18,642 nucleotides of DNA from an uncultured Veillonella sp. (GTDB lineage: Bacteria > Bacillota > Negativicutes > Veillonellales > Veillonellaceae): contig UQVF01000039.1 of the NCBI GenBank assembly GCA_900544365.1, positions 1-18,642 of the forward strand, given 5' to 3'. The translations under genes and the position numbers were made by a program. Shown here in pieces: positions 8,061-15,131 of the stretch (position 1 is the first letter of the stretch; each line of letters starts with the position of its first letter). The notes below the pieces were generated by a model. The model was given only the letters and a program-made list of their open reading frames with translations. It ran no database searches and was not told the origin of the DNA.

Positions 8061-8975
8061 ATGGAAGGGTTTCGTTTAATCATCGTGACCGGTATGTCCG
8101 GAGCAGGTAAAACACAAGTGATGCAAGTCTTGGAAGATATGGGATATTTCTGTATCGACAATATTCCTCCTGTGTTGATTCCTAAGTTTAGTGAAATTTG
8201 TCGTCAAAGTGCAGGCACTAAAGTGAGCCAAGTAGCCTTAGTAGTAGATATCCGTAGTCGTGAATTTTTTGATGATTTAAACAGTGCCTTAGAAGATTTG
8301 ACGGCAATGAATGTGCCTTATGAAATTGTATTTATGGAAGCTAGCGATGACACTTTGATTCGTCGTTATAAAGAAACACGTCGCAGTCACCCATTGGCAC
8401 CATCGGGTCGCATTAGTACAGGGCTTTCACAAGAACGGGCACTCTTGGCGGATGTACGTAGCAAAGCAGATCATATTATCGATACCACAAATATGAAAAC
8501 ATCGGCTTTGAAATCATTTATGCGCCGTACTTTTAGCCACGTGAAAGAACAAACCGATGGCATGGCGATTACGGTGGTAAGCTTCGGTTTTAAATTTGGC
8601 ATGCCCAATGATGCGGATATGGTATGGGACGTAAGATTCTTGCCGAACCCGTACTACATTCCTGAATATCGTCATAAATCGGGCCGCGTACCAGTGGTGA
8701 AAGATTACATCCACTCCTTTGAAGTGACTGATGAATTTAAAAAGCATTTCTTTAGTACACTGGATTTTCTTGTGCCAAATTATGAACAAGAAGGAAAAAG
8801 TCAATTTGTGGTAGCCGTAGGCTGTACAGGCGGTATGCATCGTAGTGTGGCCATGGCAGAAGCACTGTATACACATTTGAAAGAAAAAGGTTGTAATGTT
8901 TCGGTGGAACATCGTGATATGATGCGTAATCATGTAGAAGAAGATGTGAATCCACGTTCTCGATTAGACCTATAA
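8061..8975 (+). CDS. rapZ: RapZ/YvcJ family nucleotide-binding protein
   Basis: A 304-residue P-loop protein with Walker A GMSGAGKT (11–18), the family stretch MGYFCIDNIPP just after it and the C-terminal GCTGGMHRSVAMAEAL. In Enterobacteria RapZ is an RNase adaptor controlling glmS through small RNAs. In Firmicutes the orthologue YvcJ binds and hydrolyses nucleotides and its pathway is less clear. The start ATG follows AGGAGGG (8050–8056). As in many Firmicutes it is followed by yvcK and whiA, an arrangement linked to cell-envelope precursor supply and division. No truncation or odd residue is evident. Confidence 0.95.
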   Translation: MEGFRLIIVTGMSGAGKTQVMQVLEDMGYFCIDNIPPVLIPKFSEICRQSAGTKVSQVALVVDIRSREFFDDLNSALEDLTAMNVPYEIVFMEASDDTLIRRYKETRRSHPLAPSGRISTGLSQERALLADVRSKADHIIDTTNMKTSALKSFMRRTFSHVKEQTDGMAITVVSFGFKFGMPNDADMVWDVRFLPNPYYIPEYRHKSGRVPVVKDYIHSFEVTDEFKKHFFSTLDFLVPNYEQEGKSQFVVAVGCTGGMHRSVAMAEALYTHLKEKGCNVSVEHRDMMRNHVEEDVNPRSRLDL

Positions 8976-8980
8976 AGAAA

Positions 8981-9015
8981 GGAGCGGGACGATTCTTTCG
9001 TCTCTCAAGCCTATG
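8981..9015 (+). promoter_or_regulatory. yvcK ribosome binding site with hairpin spacer
   Basis: GGAG (8981–8984) is 28 bases from ATG 9013, too far for normal initiation. In between, GGGACGA (8986–8992) can pair with TCGTCTC (8998–9004) around a TTCTT loop: 7 pairs, one of them G–U. Folding this stem leaves 9 unpaired bases between Shine-Dalgarno and ATG, a normal spacing. A rare ATT start at 8992, 7 bases from GGAG and inside the stem, is the alternative. Confidence 0.55.
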
Positions 9016-10362
9016 AAACATAATAATTGGATGCGCTGGTTTGCGCCAGGCATTAATATTAAGCGGTGGCTATTCCTATTTTCTTTAGGCACGATTTGGC
9101 TGGTAGTGGGTGTTCTTATGATGATGAACTACCAGTGGATTAGCAACTTTGAAGATATTTTCTTGGAATTTTTATTTCATCTCACAGGATCCTATAACTA
9201 TACTGTTATTGCTAGTCTTGGTTTGGCAGGTATTGTAGCGGGGATAGTAGCTATGTTGTGGGGCATACGTAAGCTCATTCAGACCATAGTGAATGCGATT
9301 TTACCGAATACAGAAGATGGTGTAAGCGATTATATTTTTGAAAAAATTCGTTTAGGGCAGGGGCCTAAAGTTGTTGTCATCGGTGGTGGTACTGGTTTAT
9401 CCATGCTATTGCGAGGGTTAAAAAGTAAAACCACAAATTTAACGGCCATCGTGACGGTAGCAGATGATGGAGGTTCTTCTGGTCGCTTGCGGGAAGATTT
9501 TCAAATGATTGCCCCTGGAGATTTGCGTAACTGCTTAGTAGCATTAGCGGAAAAAGAAGGACTCATGGAAGAACTATTCCAGTATCGATTTACTAAAGGG
9601 GCAGAATTGTCAGGCCATAGTTTTGGGAACTTATTCTTAACAGCTATGACTCAAGTGCTGAAAGATGATGTGGAAAAAGCCTTAGAAGCATCTAGTAAAA
9701 TCTTACGAGTTCGGGGACGTGTTATTCCCTCGTCTACGGAAGAAATCAAATTGATTGCGAAATTGACAGATGGCACTATCGTAGAAGGGGAAAGTAATAT
9801 CCCTAATGCGGGTAAGCCCATTGTGAAGGTCTATACAGAACCACATAGACCATCTCCTGTAGGAGCGGCCTTACAAGCTATTGATGAAGCGGATGCCATC
9901 ATTTTAGGCCCGGGCAGTTTATATACTTCGGTAATGCCAAACCTACTGATTGATAAGGTAGCGGATCATATTGCTAACTCTAAAGCAGCTAAAATTTATA
10001 TTTGCAATGTCATGACACAGCCAGGTGAAACAGATGGGTATACTGTGTCTGACCATGTGAAAGCCATTGAAGCCCATAGTGAAGTGGGGATTATCGATAC
10101 GGTGTTAGTGAATGACAATCGAATCCAAGATGCTACATTAGAACATTACAAACAAGCTGGTCAAGAACCAGTGGAAGTAGATATGGATGTATTGCAATCG
10201 ATGGGGATTCGGACTATTCGTGCAAATTTAGTAGATAGCCAAGACAAAGCAGTTCACAATTCTGAGCGGTTAGCGAAGGTGGTCATGGATGTGGTCTATG
10301 CTTTGCAGACCGATATTGAACCGCATATTTTAGAATATTACTTACAACGAGAAGATCATTAA
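9013..10362 (+). CDS. yvcK: YvcK/GlmR-type gluconeogenesis factor with N-terminal membrane segments
   Basis: A 449-residue protein, longer than the usual core of roughly 320. The first 115 residues form an extension with two strongly hydrophobic segments, about 19–41 and 61–85, which should anchor it in the membrane with the catalytic-like domain in the cytosol. The YvcK domain follows, opening with VVVIGGGTGLS (GGGTG at 124–128) and containing TVADDGGSSGRLR and GDLRNCLVAL, diagnostic of this 2-phospho-L-lactate-transferase-like fold. Firmicute YvcK/GlmR binds UDP-GlcNAc and supports peptidoglycan precursor flow on non-glycolytic carbon. Its position between rapZ and whiA is the conserved one. 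ATG 9013 is the first plausible start. The Shine-Dalgarno lies 28 bases upstream with a hairpin between, so the exact start is less certain than the identity. Confidence 0.92.
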   Translation: MKHNNWMRWFAPGINIKRWLFLFSLGTIWLVVGVLMMMNYQWISNFEDIFLEFLFHLTGSYNYTVIASLGLAGIVAGIVAMLWGIRKLIQTIVNAILPNTEDGVSDYIFEKIRLGQGPKVVVIGGGTGLSMLLRGLKSKTTNLTAIVTVADDGGSSGRLREDFQMIAPGDLRNCLVALAEKEGLMEELFQYRFTKGAELSGHSFGNLFLTAMTQVLKDDVEKALEASSKILRVRGRVIPSSTEEIKLIAKLTDGTIVEGESNIPNAGKPIVKVYTEPHRPSPVGAALQAIDEADAIILGPGSLYTSVMPNLLIDKVADHIANSKAAKIYICNVMTQPGETDGYTVSDHVKAIEAHSEVGIIDTVLVNDNRIQDATLEHYKQAGQEPVEVDMDVLQSMGIRTIRANLVDSQDKAVHNSERLAKVVMDVVYALQTDIEPHILEYYLQREDH

Positions 10363-10372
10363 GTATGAAAGT

Positions 10373-10390
10373 AGAGCCTCTAGAGGCTCT
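10373..10390 (+). repeat. 18-bp perfect palindrome between yvcK and whiA
   Basis: AGAGCCTCTAGAGGCTCT reads identically on both strands. As RNA it folds to a 7-bp stem with a CTAG loop, followed by ATTTTCT, so it could act as a weak attenuator before whiA; as DNA it could be a dimeric protein site. It lies 11 bases after the yvcK stop and 19 bases before the whiA Shine-Dalgarno. Confidence 0.6.
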
Positions 10391-10421
10391 ATTTTCTAGT
10401 AGAAGTAGAAAAGGAGAGGCT

Positions 10422-11375
10422 ATGTCATTTGCAGAAGATGTAAAAAATGAATTGTGCCAATTTAAAACAGAAGATGCGTGGGCATCCAAGGTAGAGGCCT
10501 CTTGTTTATTACGGATGGGTGGATCCATCTTATTAGGTATGCAAGGACGTGTAGGGGTGCGTTTGGTGACGGCCAATAATGCTGTAGCTAGACGAGTACT
10601 AGGAATCATCAAAGAACAGTATGATTTACCTACTTCTGTACTGGTGCGTAAAGGGTTAAATCTACGCAAAAAGAATATGTACACCTTAACGGTAGAACCT
10701 ACAGAACCGAGTCGTCTTGCTTTAGAGGATTTACAATTGTGGCCCGTAGATGCCATGATTCCTGATGCATGGCTAAAAGATATGGAGTCTAGACGTGCCT
10801 TTTTGCGAGGGGCCTTTCTTGGATGTGGTTCTGTGAATAAACCGCAAAGTGATTATCATTTAGAGTTTATGACGACAAAGGAGAATTTTGCGGATCAAAT
10901 TATTCGTGTCTTAAAAATGTTTCGTCTCAATGCACGGAAGGTAGAGCGTAAAGAAGAGTTTGTAGTCTATTTAAAGGAAGGCGATGCAGTGACGTCGTGC
11001 TTACAAATTATGGGAGCTCAATCAGCGCTGATGGACTTTGAAAATGTGCGTATTATGAAAGATGTTCGTAACACTATCAATCGACAAGTCAATTGTGAAA
11101 CAGCAAATCTACAAAAAACAGTGAATGCAGCAGTACGCCAACTCGATGCGATCCGTATCATTGATAAGCATCAAGGTCTTGATTCTTTGCCAATTCGTCT
11201 TTATGAGGCAGCTATATTACGTCAAGAGTTTCCTGATGGAAGTTTGCAAGAATTAGTAGATGCTTATGAAACAAAATACAAACGGGAATTGACGAAATCT
11301 GGCATTGGACATCGTTTGCGTAAATTAGAGTCCATTGCCTTACAATGGGAGCCAGATGGGCTTACGATAGAATAG
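10422..11375 (+). CDS. whiA: DNA-binding protein WhiA
   Basis: A 317-residue protein combining a degenerate LAGLIDADG homing-endonuclease-like domain (including RAFLRGAFLGCGSVNKP) with a C-terminal helix-turn-helix (ETANLQKTVNAAVRQLDAIR and a LPIRLYEAAILRQEFPD region). WhiA is a sporulation/division regulator in Streptomyces and affects division and chromosome segregation in non-sporulating Firmicutes. ATG 10422 is chosen over the in-frame ATG at 10365: AAAAGGAG (10409–10416) precedes it, and MSFAEDVKNELC is the normal family N-terminus. The upstream in-frame stretch contains the 18-bp palindrome and is not expected to be translated. Confidence 0.95.
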   Translation: MSFAEDVKNELCQFKTEDAWASKVEASCLLRMGGSILLGMQGRVGVRLVTANNAVARRVLGIIKEQYDLPTSVLVRKGLNLRKKNMYTLTVEPTEPSRLALEDLQLWPVDAMIPDAWLKDMESRRAFLRGAFLGCGSVNKPQSDYHLEFMTTKENFADQIIRVLKMFRLNARKVERKEEFVVYLKEGDAVTSCLQIMGAQSALMDFENVRIMKDVRNTINRQVNCETANLQKTVNAAVRQLDAIRIIDKHQGLDSLPIRLYEAAILRQEFPDGSLQELVDAYETKYKRELTKSGIGHRLRKLESIALQWEPDGLTIE

Positions 11376-11382
11376 AGGAACT

Positions 11383-12720
11383 ATGAAATTAATGAACAAA
11401 ACACAATGGAAACGGTGGTTGCTAGGTAGCGTATTAGCCTTATTGGGGTTGGGTACTACCTATGGACAAACACCAAAGACTGTCAATATTGATGACTATA
11501 CATTTACTCCTTTAGCGGTGAAAACTGTAAAAGAAATGGATACATTGTTGTTGTCAGATAGTCCCGAATATGTGAAAGAGCCTGGGATTGTAGCGGCTGG
11601 TACACTACACGGGAAAAGTCGTATTTACTTTTATCATGTCAATGAAGGAACAGAACCGATGAAAGTAGGTATATTATTAGAAAATAAAGGGAATGTCCCA
11701 GCATTCGTAGAGATTGAGCGAGCTATCTATGCGAAACCAAGTCCAGACTATTTTAAAGTAGGACGAGAGCTTTCTAAAAAAGAAATCACTACGACAGAAT
11801 TAGATTTGGGTACTTGGGCGCAAGAAGGAGTCAATATTCCTGTTCGCTCTAAAGTGATAAAAAAAGACATTAAACAACAAAAAGAAAATCTCGAACAATC
11901 TCGAAAAGCAAAGGTAAAGAGAGTGGAAGAAGAAGTCAAAAAGGATGCCACATCACGAACTATTTCTTTAGTATCACACGATACCAGTGCCAAGGAATTT
12001 GTATTACGTCCTGGGGAAGTACGTCCCATTTTTACTGAACTAGAAAAAGTCCTCGTGAAAAAAGATGATTTATTTAGCGGTATCGTTGATCTTTCAACTT
12101 CGGAACCTATCTATGCCTCTGTGGCAGTAATGGAACCTAAATCAACAGTTACCTATGGGTTACCGTTGCTGCCAATTCATCCTATCGATGAGGTAGAGTT
12201 GCGTGGCACTTATGAAGGGATGCGCAGATTCCATGTAGTAGAACCAAAGTTCAATAGTGATGCAGGTCCTGCAAGCTTTGAAATTGCCAATGACCGAGAA
12301 GATGCTTTCATTAGCGGTGTTGATGAAACGACAAATGGTAAGGTGGTAAAAAATAAGGGGAATTATGGTGTTTCCAATGTATACGTGTTGCATACAGAAG
12401 GGAAAACCCCGTATGCATTGTACTTTAACCCACTAGGTGGCGCATTCAGTGGGACATTCAGGATTACATCTTCAAAAGGTGCATATACCTATGATGTGCC
12501 TGTAAAAGGTCCCTACTTAGGGCATCAAACGATTTATGACACACAGTTGCTAGATGTATTTGATAGACCAGAAGATTTGATACTAGAATACATGTCACCA
12601 GGAGCGTCTAACTTACCGGTTAGATTTTTGTTGATTCCTCAAATTGCAAAGGAAATAAAAAACGATAGTACATCATCGGAGTATGTAACGAACCTAGTGA
12701 ATAAAATTTTGGGAAAATAA
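11383..12720 (+). CDS. Exported protein of unknown function
   Basis: I do not recognise this 445-residue protein. It begins with a clear signal peptide: basic KTQWKRW, a hydrophobic core LLGSVLALLGLG, and likely cleavage near residues 28–30 (TTYGQT). No lipobox cysteine follows, so a soluble or surface-attached envelope location is expected. The mature part looks beta-rich, broken by a strongly charged, probably helical segment at about 156–190 (many Lys, Glu and Gln). The C-terminal half has GNYGV (326–330) and a NPLGGAFSG stretch (349–357). It starts 7 bases after whiA with a weak AGAGG; ATG 11392 is an alternative start 9 bases later. It is the last gene before the iron/heme island, and no terminator was seen after it. 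Co-transcription with whiA is possible. Confidence 0.85.
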   Translation: MKLMNKTQWKRWLLGSVLALLGLGTTYGQTPKTVNIDDYTFTPLAVKTVKEMDTLLLSDSPEYVKEPGIVAAGTLHGKSRIYFYHVNEGTEPMKVGILLENKGNVPAFVEIERAIYAKPSPDYFKVGRELSKKEITTTELDLGTWAQEGVNIPVRSKVIKKDIKQQKENLEQSRKAKVKRVEEEVKKDATSRTISLVSHDTSAKEFVLRPGEVRPIFTELEKVLVKKDDLFSGIVDLSTSEPIYASVAVMEPKSTVTYGLPLLPIHPIDEVELRGTYEGMRRFHVVEPKFNSDAGPASFEIANDREDAFISGVDETTNGKVVKNKGNYGVSNVYVLHTEGKTPYALYFNPLGGAFSGTFRITSSKGAYTYDVPVKGPYLGHQTIYDTQLLDVFDRPEDLILEYMSPGASNLPVRFLLIPQIAKEIKNDSTSSEYVTNLVNKILGK

Positions 12721-12872
12721 TCAAAAACTAGTTAATACAATCTAAAAAGACATGGTATAGAAGTAGTAAGGATTTATAATTTTATACAAAATTAGTATAG
12801 ATATTATCGAAAACTATGCGAATTGAAATTTTGCTGTATATTTTAAAATAATCTAAAACGACAAATTTTATA

Positions 12873-12902
12873 TTGACAATCGTTGCCAACTATACATATA
12901 AT
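12873..12902 (+). promoter_or_regulatory. Consensus sigma-70-type promoter for araC leader
   Basis: TTGACA (12873–12878) and TATAAT (12897–12902) are both perfect, 18 bases apart. The upstream 100 bases are extremely AT-rich with A/T tracts that could act as an UP element. A strength near the maximum is expected for the unregulated promoter, so repression or attenuation downstream is likely. Confidence 0.88.
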
Positions 12903-12923
12903 GAGTATTAGAAATGATACTCA
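12902..12923 (+). promoter_or_regulatory. Candidate operator at the araC transcription start
   Basis: TGAGTAT (12902–12908) and ATACTCA (12917–12923) form a perfect 7-base inverted repeat with 8 bases between. It begins on the last −10 base and covers the expected start (about 12909), so a bound protein would block transcription. The right half contains AATGATA, reminiscent of Fur half-sites, but the whole is not a canonical Fur box. Autoregulation by the AraC protein is another option. Confidence 0.5.
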
Positions 12924-12997
12924 GATTAAAGTAGGCGATGTAATTCGGCAAAGAGGCCCATTTGTTAGTCGTATGAGACAACAAGTGGGCTTTTTTT
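12909..12997 (+). ncRNA. Candidate small RNA or attenuated 5' leader upstream of araC
   Basis: From the predicted start near 12909 to the T-run at 12997, a transcript of about 89 bases would form, ending in a strong intrinsic terminator. The araC Shine-Dalgarno begins two bases after the T-run. The segment is thus either a stand-alone small RNA or a leader whose read-through controls araC. No known riboswitch consensus was recognised and no clear antiterminator partner was found by eye. Confidence 0.45.
12956..12997 (+). terminator. Intrinsic terminator/attenuator before araC
   Basis: GCCCATTTGTT (12956–12966) pairs with AACAAGTGGGC (12980–12990), 11 pairs with one G–U. GTC/GAC can extend the stem inside the loop past a one-base bulge. 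Seven T residues follow (12991–12997). It lies between the promoter and the araC start codon. Confidence 0.85.
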
Positions 12998-13009
12998 GAA
13001 AGGAGGAAC

Positions 13010-14011
13010 ATGAGTCAAAATAGAATGAATGCTATCGAAAAGTTCAAACCGAAAGTGATGGATTTAGATATGTTGTCTACCACAGAGGTAGAACATGGCA
13101 CTATTTATGAGATGAATACGCCTCAAGGCAAGGCGAAGATGCACAGCTATCCGGTGTTTGGTGGGGTAGAATTAACCTTCCAAGAAGTGACTATGAAAGA
13201 AATTCGTCATCGGGCGAAACCTTTAGAAGGTATGTTTGAAATCCATTATTGTAAAGAAGGGCGCATTGAGTGCGCCTTTGATAATGGAAAAGTGTTATAT
13301 ATGGATGAAAATGATATTTCTGTGGGGTGGAAAGAGTCACCTAGTTATGTACACTCTACGAAGTTTCCTACGGCTTTTTACAAAGGAATTAATTTGTCTA
13401 TTTATATTCCAAAAGCTCAAGAAATGGTCAATAAATTTGTAGGTAATAATAGTATCGATCTGCGAGAAATATGCAATCGGTTCTGTAATGATTTTGAATT
13501 TGGCTTTGTATGTCGTAGAGAATCAAGGTTGAGTGATATTTTCAAAAGTTTATATGATGTGCCAATGGAAGTGATGCCAAATTTGTTTCAATTAAAATGC
13601 ATGGAAATCATCCTGTTGTTAAGTACATTAACGGCTGATTACGATTGTTGTATGCCATATTTTGAACGCAAACATGTAGAAAGTGTGAAACGTATGCACG
13701 AATTTTTGATGAAAAATTTAAATCAAAAACCGACTATTGAAGAGTTGGCAAAAACATATGGGTTAGCACCAACGGCATTAAAGAAATGTTTTAAAGGGAT
13801 TTATGGCAGTAGTATTCATCAGTATGTAAAGCATATGCGAATCAAAAAAGCAGCCAAAGATCTAGTAAATACAAATGATAGTATTCTCAGCATAGCTAAT
13901 CGATATGGCTATGAAAATGCCAGTAAGTTTGCAGAAGCATTTCGGGTTATTATGGGACATAAGCCTAGTGAATACAGGAAGAAAAATAAAATGTCTGAAT
14001 GGATTGAATAG
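13010..14011 (+). CDS. AraC-family transcriptional regulator
   Basis: A 333-residue regulator. The C-terminal ~100 residues form the double helix-turn-helix of the AraC family: TIEELAKTYGLAPTALKKCF is the first, SILSIANRYGYENASKFAEA the second, ending in the signature FRVIMGHKPSEYR. The N-terminal part, with EIHYCKEGRIECAF and MDENDISVGW, resembles the sensor domain of PchR-like regulators of siderophore or heme uptake; this resemblance is by eye. The start follows AAAGGAGG (12999–13006), immediately after an intrinsic terminator. Its place beside a Fur-type site and the TonB/heme genes makes control of the exbB operon, and of itself, the simplest hypothesis. The ligand could be heme, a siderophore or nothing. 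Confidence 0.9.
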   Translation: MSQNRMNAIEKFKPKVMDLDMLSTTEVEHGTIYEMNTPQGKAKMHSYPVFGGVELTFQEVTMKEIRHRAKPLEGMFEIHYCKEGRIECAFDNGKVLYMDENDISVGWKESPSYVHSTKFPTAFYKGINLSIYIPKAQEMVNKFVGNNSIDLREICNRFCNDFEFGFVCRRESRLSDIFKSLYDVPMEVMPNLFQLKCMEIILLLSTLTADYDCCMPYFERKHVESVKRMHEFLMKNLNQKPTIEELAKTYGLAPTALKKCFKGIYGSSIHQYVKHMRIKKAAKDLVNTNDSILSIANRYGYENASKFAEAFRVIMGHKPSEYRKKNKMSEWIE

Positions 14012-14029
14012 AAGCTTTTTAGAGTAGAT

Positions 14030-14059
14030 TTGAAAATATTAAATTTGCTATTATATACA
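14030..14059 (+). promoter_or_regulatory. Candidate promoter for exbB operon
   Basis: TTGAAA (14030–14035) lies 18 bases before TATACA (14054–14059). The −10 is only 4 of 6, but the site sits immediately upstream of the Fur-like box, the geometry expected for an iron-repressed promoter. Other −10 alternatives (TATTAT 14049, TATATA 14052) have worse spacing. Confidence 0.45.
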
Positions 14060-14064
14060 TAAGC

Positions 14065-14079
14065 TGATAAAAATTATCA
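14065..14079 (+). promoter_or_regulatory. Fur box upstream of exbB
   Basis: TGATAAAAATTATCA matches the 7-1-7 Fur consensus TGATAATnATTATCA at every position but one. It lies 22 bases before the exbB start and just after the candidate −10, so Fur with iron would block initiation. This is the best iron-regulation signal in the window. Confidence 0.78.
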
Positions 14080-14101
14080 TATTTTTAATGGAGGTAACAA
14101 T

Positions 14102-14737
14102 ATGGACAGCCTTTTATACATTGTACATTTATTTAACAGCGGTGGATTAGTAATGTATCCATTGGTAATTTTATCAATCATTGTAATTGCGATTGGAATT
14201 GAGCGTTATACGTATTTCAAAGCTAATACTGCATTGCTAAAAGAATTTAGTCATGATGTGTATTTTGCAGTAAAAGAAAATGATTGGGCGAAGGCAAAAG
14301 AATTATGTGCGGCTAACCAAACTGCGACAGGTCGGATTTTAAATGCAGGATTAAAGTACTCCAAAAATGAAGCAAGCATGAAAAATGCGTTTTCTGAACA
14401 AATGATGATTGAAGCATCTCATTTGAAAATTCATTTGGACTACTTAAGCGCTATCGTAACTATTTCTCCATTGTTAGGTTTATTAGGAACAGTATCTGGC
14501 ATGATTGGTACATTTAGTATCCTTGACAGTGGTTCTGGTGCCTCTGCTATCTCCGGTGGCGTTGGGGAAGCCTTGATTGCTACAGCAACAGGTTTGTTAG
14601 TTGCCATTTTATCCTTCTGTGTATATACATATTTCAGTCATCGTATGGATGCCATCATCAATGATACAGAAACGTTATCTGTGGTGTTATTAAATGGTAT
14701 GAAAGAGCAATGGAGTGATTCTCATGTTTCAAAATAG
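14102..14737 (+). CDS. exbB: ExbB/TolQ/MotA-type proton channel protein
   Basis: A 211-residue inner-membrane protein that with ExbD forms the proton-driven motor energising TonB. Three membrane segments are visible: about 15–35, 113–137 and 157–178, with the long cytoplasmic loop between the first two. The second has SPLLGLLGTVSGM, placing T130 where E. coli ExbB has Thr148. The third has VGEALIATATGLL, placing E156 and T161 at the equivalents of Glu176 and Thr181, the residues lining the proton path. The start follows GGAGGT (14090–14095). It is the first gene behind the Fur box and overlaps exbD by 14 bases. The linked exbD and tonB argue for ExbB rather than TolQ. Confidence 0.93.
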   Translation: MDSLLYIVHLFNSGGLVMYPLVILSIIVIAIGIERYTYFKANTALLKEFSHDVYFAVKENDWAKAKELCAANQTATGRILNAGLKYSKNEASMKNAFSEQMMIEASHLKIHLDYLSAIVTISPLLGLLGTVSGMIGTFSILDSGSGASAISGGVGEALIATATGLLVAILSFCVYTYFSHRMDAIINDTETLSVVLLNGMKEQWSDSHVSK

Positions 14738-15119
14738 TCGATTAAAAATGAAACCTGAGTTCATGATTGTGCCAATGATTGATATCATATTCTTCTTATT
14801 GGTGTTCTTTATGATGAATAGTATCGAAACAGTGGCACAAAAGTCCTTGGGTGTACAGTTACCACAAGCACAATCAGCAACACAAGTCAAACAAAGTCCT
14901 GTGATCCTCACCTTAGATAAAGAAGGGCATATTTTGATTGACTCTAAACCATATAGTATCGATGAAGCTCGTAATTACATTACTAGCAAAGTAGGAGAAA
15001 ATCCAAATACAGCGGTACTACTACAAGCAGACAAAAATACGCAACATGGATTCGTGGTTGCCATTATGGATATGCTAAAAACGATTGGGGTTAAGAAGTT
15101 CTCAATTGCTGCTAGCTAG
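14724..15119 (+). CDS. exbD: ExbD/TolR-type protein
   Basis: A 131-residue protein with one N-terminal membrane helix (about 14–34) and a periplasmic domain ending in VVAIMDMLKTIGVKKFSIAA. D20 in VPMIDIIFFLLVFFMM matches Asp25 of E. coli ExbD, the protonatable residue essential for the motor. ATG 14724 is preferred over GTG 14715, since TGGAG (14711–14715) lies 8 bases upstream and forms part of the GTG alternative. It overlaps exbB by 14 bases and is followed by tonB after 12 bases, so stoichiometric production through coupling is likely. Confidence 0.92.
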   Translation: MFQNSRLKMKPEFMIVPMIDIIFFLLVFFMMNSIETVAQKSLGVQLPQAQSATQVKQSPVILTLDKEGHILIDSKPYSIDEARNYITSKVGENPNTAVLLQADKNTQHGFVVAIMDMLKTIGVKKFSIAAS

Positions 15120-15131
15120 AAAGGATGACAC

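Noticed and set aside
8514..9021. Two − strand open frames overlapping rapZ
   Set aside because: Composition is His/Phe/Tyr-rich and unlike a real protein; rapZ is unambiguous on the + strand.
10365..10421. Upstream ATG start for whiA
   Set aside because: It lacks a Shine-Dalgarno, translates through an 18-bp palindrome and adds residues foreign to WhiA; ATG 10422 is well supported.
12809..12817. GATATTATC as another Fur half-site
   Set aside because: Only short 4-base arms match and it is not placed at a promoter; likely chance in AT-rich DNA.
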